A stretch of DNA of 64,000 bases from Planctomycetota bacterium (GTDB lineage: Bacteria > Planctomycetota > Phycisphaerae > WQYP01): contig JAJYDW010000005.1 of the NCBI GenBank assembly GCA_021790385.1, forward strand, positions 34,880 through 98,879, in the 5' to 3' direction. Within the stretch, counting starts at the first letter, position 1; each line of letters begins with the position of its first letter. The notes beneath the pieces were generated by a model. That model saw only the letters and a list, made by a program, of their open reading frames with translations. It made no database searches and was not told where the DNA came from. Both the position numbers and the translations under genes were made by a program. Shown here one piece after another: positions 8,962 through 18,386 of this stretch.

Positions 8962-9864
8962 ATGAAAATAATGCTTGCTCCAAACCCTGCATTTTTTTCT
9001 TATCAGATAGCCATGGCGTATGAGCCGTGCGTCACGCGGCGCGACCCGAGTCCGGTGATACGTGTGGGCGATAAATATTTTGTGTGGTACAGTAAATCTC
9101 TGACCGATTCGAGCGGGTATAACGCTACCATATTCTTTGCGACGTCTACAGATGGTCTAACCTGGCGGGAGTGTGGTGAAGCCCTGGGCCGGGGGGCCAA
9201 GGGAGCCTGGGACGAGCATGCCGTGTTCACTCCGACTATTCTGGCAGCCGAAAAGCGCTTTTATCTTTATTACACCGGCGTACCGGAGCCATTTGACAAC
9301 GACAACGGCGGCTCGCAGGCTACACCCACCGCTATCGGCGCAGCCTGGGCCGAAAATCCGCAGGGGCCATGGCAGCGATGTGGTGCCGATCCGGTGTTGC
9401 AGCCCGGTAGAGAAAAGACATTTGATTCGCATCGTGTGGATGACGCGTGCCTGATTGTACGAAGCGGTGGTTACTGGTTGTATTATAAGGGCCGGGCCGC
9501 CGGGCGTTCACCGCTGGAAACAAAAATGGGCCTGGCGATTGCCAACCATCCGACGGGGCCATACATTAAATCCGCGCTAAATCCGTTGATTGATGGCGGC
9601 CATGAGGTGTGCGTGTTTCCCCGGGAAAGCGGCGTGGCGGCGCTGGTGTCGCCGGTTGGCCCGGCCGGAGCCACCCTTCAGTATGCCGCCGACGGTTTGC
9701 ATTTTCAGCAACTCTATGGGCTTATGCCTCCGGCAGCGCCAGGGCCGTACCGTGAGGATCATTATCGGGATGGCGTTGGACCAGGCATTCGTTGGGGACT
9801 TAGTCATCAGGCTGATCCCCGACAAACGCCCCGGCCGTACTTGTTGCGTTTTGATTGTCATTGA
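8962..9864 (+). CDS. Five-bladed beta-propeller glycosidase, GH43/GH117-like
   Basis: The product is 300 residues from ATG 8962; a TTG at 8944 and an ATG at 8971 are alternatives and none has a clear ribosome-binding site. Motifs typical of the GH43/GH117 propellers are in order: RDPSPVI with WYS (blade 1, candidate base Asp ~residue 30), WDEHAVFTPTI (blade 2), DSHRVDDACLIV with YYKG (blade 3), GHEVCVF (blade 4) and DGVGPGIRWGLS (blade 5). The WDEHAVFTP and DGVGPGI blocks point towards GH117 (anhydro-galactosidase) rather than classical GH43, but that subfamily call needs a profile search. No signal peptide is seen, so it probably acts in the cytoplasm on imported oligosaccharides. Confidence 0.6.
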   Translation: MKIMLAPNPAFFSYQIAMAYEPCVTRRDPSPVIRVGDKYFVWYSKSLTDSSGYNATIFFATSTDGLTWRECGEALGRGAKGAWDEHAVFTPTILAAEKRFYLYYTGVPEPFDNDNGGSQATPTAIGAAWAENPQGPWQRCGADPVLQPGREKTFDSHRVDDACLIVRSGGYWLYYKGRAAGRSPLETKMGLAIANHPTGPYIKSALNPLIDGGHEVCVFPRESGVAALVSPVGPAGATLQYAADGLHFQQLYGLMPPAAPGPYREDHYRDGVGPGIRWGLSHQADPRQTPRPYLLRFDCH

Positions 9865-10548
9865 AAACGTGGACAGCGCAAGGACAGGCAGGATGTGTTT
9901 AACCCGGATATTTAACAGGTTTCAGCCAGAAGTAAGCTGACGGCAATGGTCAAAGGTTATTCCGGATGAATTTTTCAAGTAAGCGCGTTCGGCACGTTAG
10001 GCTCTGGCCCCCAACATCTTTACCTATATTTTTGTTTCATGCGTCAATCCTGTAACCGTTCACGGCCATGCCGACAGACCAGCATTACGGTAGTTACGGC
10101 GTAGCCAGTATCGCATGGCACGTGCGATAATTCGGCCAGGTGACCGCAGGATAGATCGCCCCGGCTTGTGCCAGCCACGCTTTTATCCCAACCGCGATTG
10201 CTCTCCTGATCCTCTGTTCCATTTTCACCGGCTCTATTTTGGCCAACGGCCATATTTATGTACACCCCTTGTGATACAGGCTTGCAGCCTGCCCGGTCGC
10301 CACTTTTGTAAACGGTTACGCAATCCTTTCTTTCCTGGTGGCCTGTTACGGTTTAACCGCTCATTGGTTTATCGACCGACACTGTCGTTAGTCTACCCAG
10401 CCGTTGGCAGACCAGTTTGAACAACTCCTGCGGTATATAAGCTCTCGAAAGGTGCAGCACCAATGAGCGTACACTGACTTTTACCACCGCGCCGATCTTG
10501 AAGAGTTTGAGTCGGATCGTATCCACCTGCGTGGCAAAGATGTGGAAC
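9865..10548. other. Intergenic stretch without a supported gene
   Basis: No open frame here has a recognisable domain or a convincing start. Between about 10150 and 10390 one plus frame, broken by stops, spells two hydrophobic segments (IALLILCSIFTGS and GYAILSFLVACYG), which could be remains of a membrane protein. This is a weak impression only. Confidence 0.4.
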
Positions 10549-12405
10549 CTATCTGCTTCCCGTAACGCCCGGTGTCCAATAGGGCTGGCCTTGTTGGTAC
10601 GCGCCTAAATCGGGAGGTCGGCCGTGCACTAAAGGCGCAATACCGGCAACCATGTGGCCGGCATGAAGCGCCGGAGCGCCTGGCCTGAGCCGAAAATTGT
10701 TTCGTCGCGGGTCGATCAGTTGCCGACCGGGATTTTTGCCCAGATAAAGATTGTTCATGCTCTGATAATGGACTCCCACCGGCCAATGTATCTGATTCGC
10801 CGGCGTTCGGGAAACCCACATCCGCGAGCCAACCGGCAAACAATTAAAAAGCGTGTTATTGACGATCATTTCGTTGGCACATGGGCCATTAATACGTACG
10901 CCGGCATCACCGGGACAATTCCATATTACATTGTGATCCACAATGAAATTGCGGCAGCCGTTGTCCAGATATACTCCGGGATCCGGACCGGAATTGCGAT
11001 TGCCATGAATCCAGTTAAAGGCGATCCTGGTGTGGCCGCCGTTGGTACCCCATGCATAAATGATCCCCAGATCATGACACAGCAGACCGGCATGGTAAAA
11101 GTTATTAAATTCAATCACATCATGGTGGGGGTGAGAAAATTGAAGTATATCGCGGCCGGCATTGAAAACGGTATTGAACAAAACCAGGTTGTGGCGCCCG
11201 GCGAGAAGCTGCAGCGGGCAGGCATAGGTACCGGAATAATCGATATCCCGGATAACATTGCGACTGACGAGGTTGTCATTTCCGTGAATAACGATGCCAT
11301 TTCCGGCAGACCATGCGAGCCGACATTTTCGAATCGTGTTATGGTTTCCGATGACTACGATACCACATGCCTGTGGAGTTTTGTTGTGTAGATAGGCTTG
11401 GCGAGGCCAATTATATTGCCCTGGATATCGGCACCGGCAATGGGTTATAATACAATGACTGCCATCTAGACGTATAGCACCTGCGCGCAGAGAAAACCCG
11501 CGAATTATAACCCAGGATTGTCGCCGGATGTCCACACACCATGTCCGCTTTTGAACGCTGATGCGGTATCGGGCTGGTGATTTGCCCGGTGCCAGTCCCA
11601 GGAACAATCGACCAGCATGATACGCCCACTCGTCAGGCAGGCCCAGAAAGCGACGAAGGCCTATGAGGTAGCCATGGCCACGTCCGGCAAACCACCAAAG
11701 TGTGCGGTTGGCAACATTCAGGAATCCAGTACGACGGGACGATTTTACCCAGGCCGTTTGTACAGACCAGGCCGGTCCAACCCAACCCACAAAAAAGGCA
11801 CCGTGAAAATAATTGCGGCGGCGACCCGCAAATTGCGGGGCATATATCCGCCGGGTGGTAGCAAACCGGTGTTGGCCTCTGGCAGGTACCGTAACTTGTG
11901 CATCACCCATGCGAAATGGTGTGACTGCGGCTTGTGGCGGATAGCGGGCGGGTAATATCAAACGTCCATTGAGAAACACCTGCATTAAGCCGGAGCCAGA
12001 TTTGTGAGGCACGAGAGCAGAATAGATATGTTTGCAGTATTGCTGCCAGCCGACGATGGTATTCGCGGCATCGATCACAACGTGGTTATGGAGATAAGGT
12101 TCAAACGTGATGGGCTGTCCGGCACGGCCCGAATGGACAATCGTCAATGTTTGATGGTATACGCCGGTAAAGATGCGGCAGGTATCGCCTGGGCGCATTC
12201 GCCTGACGGCCGCGGCAAAAGTGCGCAAAGGCCGGCTGGAATTCAGGCCGGAATTCGTATCACTGCCGTGTTTTGAGATATAAAAGACACGTCCGGTGGC
12301 CGAACCCCCGAAGGTCAACGAAAACGCCATCAATACTATAAAATACGCGATCCATTGCCAGAACTGCGAATTGGAGCGGGGCGTATCAGATACGTAATGG
12401 ATCAT
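10549..12405 (-). CDS. Secreted right-handed parallel beta-helix protein
   Basis: The product is 618 residues. A hydrophobic N-terminal signal (residues ~16-38) precedes FYISKHGSDTNSGLNSSRPL, the entry strand typical of DUF1565/pectate-lyase-like beta-helix proteins. From ~residue 300 on there are short repeats rich in Asn, Gly and His (NHNTIRKC, GNDNLVSRN, HHDVIEFNNF, CRNFIVDHN), each a coil of the helix. Such proteins are polysaccharide lyases, epimerases or glycan binders; no catalytic set is identified. The ATG lies inside the end of the upstream sulfatase gene (20-bp overlap, AAGGA upstream), indicating translational coupling and a common substrate. Confidence 0.75.
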   Translation of the reverse strand: MIHYVSDTPRSNSQFWQWIAYFIVLMAFSLTFGGSATGRVFYISKHGSDTNSGLNSSRPLRTFAAAVRRMRPGDTCRIFTGVYHQTLTIVHSGRAGQPITFEPYLHNHVVIDAANTIVGWQQYCKHIYSALVPHKSGSGLMQVFLNGRLILPARYPPQAAVTPFRMGDAQVTVPARGQHRFATTRRIYAPQFAGRRRNYFHGAFFVGWVGPAWSVQTAWVKSSRRTGFLNVANRTLWWFAGRGHGYLIGLRRFLGLPDEWAYHAGRLFLGLAPGKSPARYRISVQKRTWCVDIRRQSWVIIRGFSLRAGAIRLDGSHCIITHCRCRYPGQYNWPRQAYLHNKTPQACGIVVIGNHNTIRKCRLAWSAGNGIVIHGNDNLVSRNVIRDIDYSGTYACPLQLLAGRHNLVLFNTVFNAGRDILQFSHPHHDVIEFNNFYHAGLLCHDLGIIYAWGTNGGHTRIAFNWIHGNRNSGPDPGVYLDNGCRNFIVDHNVIWNCPGDAGVRINGPCANEMIVNNTLFNCLPVGSRMWVSRTPANQIHWPVGVHYQSMNNLYLGKNPGRQLIDPRRNNFRLRPGAPALHAGHMVAGIAPLVHGRPPDLGAYQQGQPYWTPGVTGSR

Positions 12406-13783
12406 CCAGATTCCTTTGTAATTGCCGGAGGACTCGCCAAAGTTTTCTGCGTACGCCGGTGTAGCGGGCCGACGGGCTTAGATTGGTGGTCTCCCATGGA
12501 TCGCGTTGGAGATCAAAAAGCTGCACCATATCCACATGAGGATAATAGATTAATTTGTGCTCCCGGGTTCGCACCGAGCGCTGAAAATCACGGTAGCGGC
12601 AGAACAAGGCCTGATGCATATTTCGCGGCGGGTCGTAAAGCAGTTCAACCAGACTTGGAAACTCCACGGTGCCCGGTACAGGAAGACCAAGCAACTCATG
12701 TACTGTGGAAAAAATGCTGTGCTGATAGACCGGTACATCCACGATTTTTCCGACTGGTATACGGGGGCCGCGAAAGATCAACGGTACACGTACACTGCAA
12801 TCATAAAGATTCTGCTTGCCCATCAGACCATGCTCGCCGACGGCCAGGCCATGATCGGATGTAAAGATGACAATGGTATTAGCTGCGTGGCCTGATTTAT
12901 CCAGCGCTGCAAGCACTCTTCCCACGGCCGCATCGAGTTGCGTTACGGCAGCATAATATTCTGATCGATGCAGCCGCACGGCCTCCGGCGTCCGTGGAAA
13001 TGGCGCCAGCAGTTCGTCCCGGATGTGAAAATCTCCCTGATCGAATGGATGGCAGGGCCGGTAATTTGGAGGCAGCACCTGTTGTCTTTGCGGATAGAGC
13101 TGGACATATTTTCTTTCCGCCTGCCGTGGATCATGTGGCATATGAAAGCCCACGTACATACAGAACGGCTGATGAGCACCGGCTCTTGTGGATAAATATT
13201 CCTCTGCGGCCATCGCCCATACCAGGGCGGAGTGGGCGATCTTATCCGGTCCATGGCCCAGATAGCGGCGCATGTTAATCCAGTTTCCTTTTTGACTTTT
13301 ATCCCAGGGCTTCCAACGATTGCCCGGACCTGGGCGATGGTAGGCGGGGCCATTGACAGGACTGGATTCAAACATTCCGGCCGGTCCCAGAGGCCCAAAA
13401 GTGTGAAAGGCCTGTTCCAGACGCGCCTGGGACAGATGCCATTTGCCGATAAGGTGCGTATCGTAGCCTGCTTGATTCAACGCTTCCGGCCACACGGGTA
13501 CGTTTTCGGCGGCAGATTCCGCATGAAATACGGTCAAGCCAGTATGCAACATTGTACGACTGGCAATACATACCGCTGGGGTCCAAGAACCTTGATGGAA
13601 CGCATGGGTGAACGCACAACCGTCTGCAACCAGGCGATTCAAGTTGGGTGTATGCACCATTCGGTTGTGCAATACACCAAGGGTACGGTAAGTCATATCA
13701 TCGGCAATCATCAGCAAGATGTTGGGCGGACCGGCCAACGCGGGCTGCGGTACCGATTTATGCGGCATTTGTTTTATTTTCAT
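12386..13783 (-). CDS. Type I (formylglycine-dependent) sulfatase
   Basis: The product is 465 residues. NILLMIADDMTYRTLG supplies the N-terminal metal-binding Asp pair, and HTPNLNRL follows as in alkaline-phosphatase superfamily sulfatases. The active-site signature is CIASR (~residue 72), in which the Cys would be converted to formylglycine by a maturase. Later blocks FHMPHDP, VIFTSDHGLAVGEHG and GKQNLYDCSVRVPLI (start of the second metal-site region) are intact, so the enzyme should be active. No clear signal peptide is seen, although one could be missed if the start lies elsewhere. It is transcribed away from the LacI gene and overlaps the beta-helix gene by 20 bp. Sulfate removal from the glycan handled by this locus is the likely role. 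Confidence 0.92.
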   Translation of the reverse strand: MKIKQMPHKSVPQPALAGPPNILLMIADDMTYRTLGVLHNRMVHTPNLNRLVADGCAFTHAFHQGSWTPAVCIASRTMLHTGLTVFHAESAAENVPVWPEALNQAGYDTHLIGKWHLSQARLEQAFHTFGPLGPAGMFESSPVNGPAYHRPGPGNRWKPWDKSQKGNWINMRRYLGHGPDKIAHSALVWAMAAEEYLSTRAGAHQPFCMYVGFHMPHDPRQAERKYVQLYPQRQQVLPPNYRPCHPFDQGDFHIRDELLAPFPRTPEAVRLHRSEYYAAVTQLDAAVGRVLAALDKSGHAANTIVIFTSDHGLAVGEHGLMGKQNLYDCSVRVPLIFRGPRIPVGKIVDVPVYQHSIFSTVHELLGLPVPGTVEFPSLVELLYDPPRNMHQALFCRYRDFQRSVRTREHKLIYYPHVDMVQLFDLQRDPWETTNLSPSARYTGVRRKLWRVLRQLQRNLDDPLRI

Positions 13784-13914
13784 AGTATATTCCGAATTAT
13801 TTTCATCCCATGCCAGAAATGTGAACTGCCCCCCGCTTCAATCATCAAGGTTGCCTGGTGGTTGGCTAACAGTTATTCAATCACACATTTTGCGGCAGCC
13901 TATTTCACATATTA

Positions 13915-13944
13915 TCAAATAATTTTAGCTGAAATTTAATTTGA
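13915..13944. promoter_or_regulatory. AT-rich dyad in the sulfatase/lacI divergent intergenic region
   Basis: TCAAAT and ATTTGA form perfect 6-bp outer arms of an imperfect 30-bp dyad (inner parts AATTTTAG and CTGAAATTTA). The right arm overlaps the -35 element of the lacI-family promoter at 13941. A LacI-type dimer bound here could regulate both directions. Low-complexity AT richness makes chance symmetry possible. Confidence 0.35.
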
Positions 13945-13968
13945 CATCAACGCCACTTTAGTTGTAAT
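13941..13968 (+). promoter_or_regulatory. Promoter of the lacI-family gene
   Basis: TTGACA (13941-13946), 16-bp spacer, TGTAAT (13963-13968; 5/6 to consensus). The start codon is 58 bp downstream of the -10 element. Confidence 0.5.
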
Positions 13969-14025
13969 ATGGCTTTATGGAACATCAATGGAATAAAAAT
14001 AAAATGACTTTTAACAGGAGTTCTC

Positions 14026-15123
14026 ATGGGTAGCGCCACTATTTTGGAAGTAGCGCAGGCTGCAGGTGTGGGAATCGGAACCGTATCCCGCGTGATCAAT
14101 CATCCGGACACAGTTAAGTCCGCCACCGCCCAGGCCGTCCATAAGGCTATGGCCGGGTTGGGATACACTCCTCCGACTCCAGACAAACGCCGGGGCAGGC
14201 GGATCGGGCAGGTTTATCCACGAAAAGCCCCTGCTAATTTGCTGCTGTTGATTGTGGGCGAGCAAGGTCTGCGCTGGATGTTGAGTATGGCTCCGATTTA
14301 TTCCGCAGTCATTGATGGTATCGAGAAAGGTGCAGCAGCACACGGCATGAATATGCTGGTCCGGCAAACCTCCAACTGGAATGATCTTACGGCGGTGGTT
14401 GAAGACAGTACCGCCCGCGGTGCCATTCTTTTTGGTTCCCATGAGCCTCTTGGTCTTCCCCCCGGCGTACTGCAAAGAAAACCGGCGGTCTGGGTAATGG
14501 GTAGCCCGGAACATTTTTCCGGAGATCATGTGCAGCCGGACCATACCAAAATCGGCGTTTTGGCAGCGGAATATCTCCGCCAGCGCAAACACCTTCACTG
14601 TGCGTATCTGGGATCCAGTGAAGGCACGCCTCAGTTTCACATCGGCTATCGGGCAACCGCTTTTCGCTGGGCCATGGAAAATGCGGGTGGTAGCGTGGAC
14701 ATGTTGGTTAACCCGGCGATGGTTATCAATGATAAGGATCATAACGCTCCCAATGAACCGCTTATCGCCAAGCTGCTGCAGCGACTTGTCGGCCTGAAGC
14801 CCCGTCCGTCGGCGCTGATGCTGGAAGCCGATATGCTGGCACCAGTTACCTATCGACTGCTGCAATCGCACGGTGTGGTCCCGCAAAAGGATATTACCAT
14901 TGTAACCTGCAATAATGAACAGCCTTACCTGCTGTCCCTGTATCCACGGCCCGTGGTGATTGATCTTCAGGCACTGTCCATTGGCAAACGGGCAGTGGAT
15001 CAATTGCTGTGGCGCAGCGAAAACCCACGTGAGCCATCGGTGCGGGTCATGGTAGAGCCTGCACTGGTGGAACCGGGTGTGAACGGTCATGCCGTTCCGG
15101 CCGCACGGCACAATGGGCACTAA
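14026..15123 (+). CDS. LacI-family transcriptional regulator
   Basis: The product is 365 residues; AGGAG is ~8 nt upstream of the ATG. Residues 5-50 are a LacI helix-turn-helix (ILEVAQAAGVGIGTVSRVIN) followed by the hinge helix segment (AVHKAMAGLGYTP). The rest is a periplasmic-binding-protein-like ligand domain, here with a clear dimer core (AYLGSSEG, GYRATAFRWAMENAG). It is divergent from the sulfatase/beta-helix pair and upstream of the esterase and symporter genes, so it is the probable local regulator with a sugar effector. The 20-bp palindrome at 6526-6545 and the dyad at 13915-13944 are candidate operators. Confidence 0.92.
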   Translation: MGSATILEVAQAAGVGIGTVSRVINHPDTVKSATAQAVHKAMAGLGYTPPTPDKRRGRRIGQVYPRKAPANLLLLIVGEQGLRWMLSMAPIYSAVIDGIEKGAAAHGMNMLVRQTSNWNDLTAVVEDSTARGAILFGSHEPLGLPPGVLQRKPAVWVMGSPEHFSGDHVQPDHTKIGVLAAEYLRQRKHLHCAYLGSSEGTPQFHIGYRATAFRWAMENAGGSVDMLVNPAMVINDKDHNAPNEPLIAKLLQRLVGLKPRPSALMLEADMLAPVTYRLLQSHGVVPQKDITIVTCNNEQPYLLSLYPRPVVIDLQALSIGKRAVDQLLWRSENPREPSVRVMVEPALVEPGVNGHAVPAARHNGH

Positions 15124-15186
15124 GCCCGGGCCAGAGTTGTGGAACAAACATGGCCGGCAAGCCACAAAAAAAATGGGAAACGCTCT

Positions 15187-16281
15187 ATGCTGATTCATCA
15201 AGACGTTGGCTTGCACAACGTGACGCAACTCGAACCGGCCGAGGGTGGCGGTCTGTATCTGCGGCGTTTCCCCGCTACGGTACGCGGCAAATTTATTCCA
15301 TTGGGGCGCATGGTTGCCGCGGAGTCCTCTGGAGTAGAGTTGCGTTTTGTTACCGATTCACCAAACTTTTGTCTATCTGTCGGCAGCCGTCCTTCGGTGC
15401 TGGCCCCTTTCGAAAAACACCAGCAGGATCTGTTTATTTTCCGGGGAGCCTTCCTGCATTCGCATCACCGTTTGGATCCGGGGAAAATCAACCACATCAA
15501 CGTGGTGAATATTGGAAATCTCGATAAGTTCGATGAAATAGCGGAATCGCAGCGTCTGGCCTGCGGATTTTCCTGGAAAGTGTGGCGGATATTTTTCGGG
15601 CGGTACCCGGCAATTTATCTGGAATTGGATACGTATGGCGCACCGCGGCGACCGCCGCAGCCGGCAGAGGTACCGGCCTGTCGCTGGCTGGCCTACGGCT
15701 CGTCTATTACGCATGGGGGGGCGGCGACGCTGCATCATGGTGCATACATCTACCATGCGGCCCGTGTGGCCGGCGTGGATGTGTTCAATCAGGGGCTTTC
15801 CGGTTCGTGCCACTGCGAAGCGCATGTGGCAGATTATTTTGCAGCGCGCACCGACTGGGACATCATCACCCTGGAGATTGGTGTGAATCTGCGACCATCT
15901 ACCAGTCCAACTGAGTATTGCCGACGCGTCAGCTATATGCTGGAAAAGCTGCGGCAGACGCATCCTGCAGCACCGATTGTCCTGCTGACCATTTTTCCTA
16001 ATGCCGCCACGGCAGGCTACACCGCCGGCACCAATGCGGCGAACACCCAGAGCGAAGGCCGCTTTAACGACATCTTGCGGGAGCTTGCAGGCCGTAGCGC
16101 ACCGGCCAATGTACATTTCATAGAAGGCCATGAACTCCTCGATAACTTCGGCGACTTAAGTGTCGATCTGATCCACCCCAGTGATTATGGGCACGTGCGT
16201 ATGGGGACGAATTTGGGATTGCGGCTGCGTCAAATACTTAATGCCGCCTTTGCAAAACCGTTACCTGCAACAGAAGGATAA
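15187..16281 (+). CDS. SGNH/GDSL-type hydrolase (probable carbohydrate esterase)
   Basis: The product is 364 residues from ATG 15187; a GTG at 15139 in frame would add 16 residues of low-quality sequence. The first ~160 residues are a beta-rich domain like that preceding SGNH domains in SsfX3-type esterases. Then comes WLAYGSSITHG (nucleophile Ser in block I), FNQGLSGSC (block II Gly), the acidic block III region (EIGVNLRPS) and DLIHPSDYGH (block V, catalytic Asp-x-x-His). Removal of acetyl or similar groups from glycans is the usual role of such proteins in glycan loci. No signal peptide is visible. The gene is 5 bp from the symporter gene, so they are co-transcribed. Confidence 0.8.
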   Translation: MLIHQDVGLHNVTQLEPAEGGGLYLRRFPATVRGKFIPLGRMVAAESSGVELRFVTDSPNFCLSVGSRPSVLAPFEKHQQDLFIFRGAFLHSHHRLDPGKINHINVVNIGNLDKFDEIAESQRLACGFSWKVWRIFFGRYPAIYLELDTYGAPRRPPQPAEVPACRWLAYGSSITHGGAATLHHGAYIYHAARVAGVDVFNQGLSGSCHCEAHVADYFAARTDWDIITLEIGVNLRPSTSPTEYCRRVSYMLEKLRQTHPAAPIVLLTIFPNAATAGYTAGTNAANTQSEGRFNDILRELAGRSAPANVHFIEGHELLDNFGDLSVDLIHPSDYGHVRMGTNLGLRLRQILNAAFAKPLPATEG

Positions 16282-16286
16282 TTTTG

Positions 16287-18113
16287 ATGAACCTTGCCAT
16301 GGTCCGCGGCTTTACCGATTGGGATTATGCCGTCATTGCCTTTTATTTTACCTTCATGGTCAGCATTGGCCTGGTCTTTCGGCACTACAGCAAAAATATA
16401 AGCGATTATTTCCGTGGCGGCGGGTCTATGCTGTGGTGGATGAGCGGGGCTTCGGCCATGATGGGGGCGCTAAGTGCGTGGTCTTTTACGGGTGGTGCCG
16501 GCGAATATTATAAGACAGGGCTTTTGCTGTATCTGGGGGTATTTTTGCCTGGTAACATAATCGGTGGATTGATCGGCATTTTTTATACTTCTTATCGCTT
16601 TCGACAGATGCGCGTTATTACCTCCGTTCATGCCATCCGCCGACGGTACGGCCCGGTCAACGAACAATTTTATGTGTGGTGTCAGGTTCCCATTAACCTG
16701 TTTTACGGCGGGCTGGTGCTCAATACGCTTAGTGTGTTCCTATGTGCGGCGTTCGGGACAAATTTGTTGGCCACCGTAATTACCACAGGCGTTATTGTAT
16801 TGTTTGTAGCGTCTGCTGGAGGAGCGTGGGGCGTTATTGCGGGAGATTTTGTGCAGATGCTGGTGATGCAATCGGTGGTGCTCACCACCGCCTTTCTCAC
16901 ATTGCATCTGCCCCAGATTGGAGGTCTTGGGGGCTTGCTTCACCAATTGCCGGCATCGGCCTTCCACTGGACTATGTTGGTTCGCCCGCAGGTGTTGTAC
17001 TTATGGCTGGGATCGATGATTATTGGTGGAATAGTGGGTTCTTTTGACTTATCCAACGGAGCCGCCCGATTTATGACGGTCAAGGATGGCCGTAATGCGG
17101 TCAAGGCTGCCATCATGATGCTGGTCATCGGATCTTTTGGAGGCATATTTATCATGATACCGCCACTGGCGGCACGGGTGCTGTATCCTCACCTGCATCA
17201 GGTGGTTCCCAATCTGCATCACCCTTCAGAAGCAGCATATCTGGTGGTGGCCATGCGTGTGCTGCCAGATGGCATGTTAGGACTGCTGGTAACGGGGCTT
17301 TTTGCGGTAACCATGGCCAACATGGACACCGGTTTGAATCGCAACGCCGGGATTTTTATTAAAAATTTTTACAACCCCATCCTGCGTCCGCACGCTACGG
17401 AGCGGGAACTGATGCTGGCCAGCCGCGTATGCTCAATTATTTTTGGTCTTCTGATTATTGGTATCGGCATTTTGATAGCACTGTTCCGCACGGCCAATTT
17501 GTTCAACTATGTGATTGTGTTGGGGGTGTTGCTGGGTGCTCCCCTGACGGTACCGTTGGCCTGGGGCATGTTAATCAAGCGCACGCCGCCGTGGGCCGCA
17601 TGGAGTACGGTTCTGGTAGGCTTTTTCGTTGCCGCCATGTTTCGCTTTGCCATACCCGCGACCTGGTTTCCATACCTGATGGGATGGCATCGACCGCTTT
17701 CACCGACAGCTTCTCAGGATGTGATGTTTTTCAGCATGACCTTGGTCGTTCTGATAATCGCATCCGGGTGGTACTTGTTTACGATGAAATTTGCCGACCG
17801 CTCGCCGGTGCCGTACAAAAAGGATGTGGAAATGTTTTTTAAGGATATGAATACGCCAATTGATCCGGTGGCTGAAGGTGTCCCAGGAGAGGATTATCGG
17901 CAGTGCCGCGTAATCAGCAGGTTATGTCTGGTCTACGGCTCGGCCATGCTGCTGGCTATGTTGATTCCCAACACCTTGGGGGGGCGATTATGTTTTATGG
18001 CTATCGGTACCGCCATTCTCACCATTAGTTTGTTGTTGCATCTGGCGGGGCGCAAGGCCCGGCGAACGAATGTCATAGCAGCGCCCGATTCGGAGGTATC
18101 AATACACTCGTAA
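16287..18113 (+). CDS. Sodium:solute symporter (SSS family)
   Basis: The product is 608 residues. ATG 16287 has AGAAGGA 8 nt upstream, within the end of the esterase gene. About thirteen to fourteen membrane segments are present. The SSS features include WWMSGASAMMGALSAWSFTGG early on and GLFAVTMANMDTGLNRNAGIF (with Asp and Asn in the sodium-site helix region). The last ~90 residues are a cytoplasmic stretch plus one or two more helices (AMLLAMLIPNTLGG). It would import the monosaccharide or oligosaccharide released by the locus together with sodium. Clear family, substrate unknown. Confidence 0.92.
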   Translation: MNLAMVRGFTDWDYAVIAFYFTFMVSIGLVFRHYSKNISDYFRGGGSMLWWMSGASAMMGALSAWSFTGGAGEYYKTGLLLYLGVFLPGNIIGGLIGIFYTSYRFRQMRVITSVHAIRRRYGPVNEQFYVWCQVPINLFYGGLVLNTLSVFLCAAFGTNLLATVITTGVIVLFVASAGGAWGVIAGDFVQMLVMQSVVLTTAFLTLHLPQIGGLGGLLHQLPASAFHWTMLVRPQVLYLWLGSMIIGGIVGSFDLSNGAARFMTVKDGRNAVKAAIMMLVIGSFGGIFIMIPPLAARVLYPHLHQVVPNLHHPSEAAYLVVAMRVLPDGMLGLLVTGLFAVTMANMDTGLNRNAGIFIKNFYNPILRPHATERELMLASRVCSIIFGLLIIGIGILIALFRTANLFNYVIVLGVLLGAPLTVPLAWGMLIKRTPPWAAWSTVLVGFFVAAMFRFAIPATWFPYLMGWHRPLSPTASQDVMFFSMTLVVLIIASGWYLFTMKFADRSPVPYKKDVEMFFKDMNTPIDPVAEGVPGEDYRQCRVISRLCLVYGSAMLLAMLIPNTLGGRLCFMAIGTAILTISLLLHLAGRKARRTNVIAAPDSEVSIHS

Positions 18114-18126
18114 CTTGCCGGGCAGG

Positions 18127-18321
18127 TTACCCGAACGTCGAACGTTCCGTGCCGGTGGCCAACGCGATGGGCACAGTGCTCTTGCGATCCAAAGCAGCCA
18201 TCTGCCCCGGCCAATAGCTGCGAAAATACCAGGAGGTGTTGTGTCGCTTCAAACAAAGCCAATATCCCTTGATATACGCCTCCAACGCCTGGACCAATGA
18301 CTGCAATTGTTGGGCATCCAT
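18127..18321 (-). pseudogene. N-terminal fragment of an IS701/DDE_5-like transposase
   Basis: A 64-codon frame starts with a helical segment and continues with WYFRSYWPGQMAALDRKS followed by TVPIAL. This matches the N-terminal region of IS701-type transposases, where FRxYxxGLLxxxxRKSxEPIAL precedes the DDE domain. The frame stops 16 residues later and no DDE domain follows, so only a relic remains. No terminal inverted repeats could be identified. It lies between the symporter gene and an integrase fragment. Confidence 0.6.
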
Positions 18322-18386
18322 GCGGTCTCTCCTTGCATCTGTCCTTGCTCATCGGTCATCCAAAATAAAATCTTCCACTTTTATAG

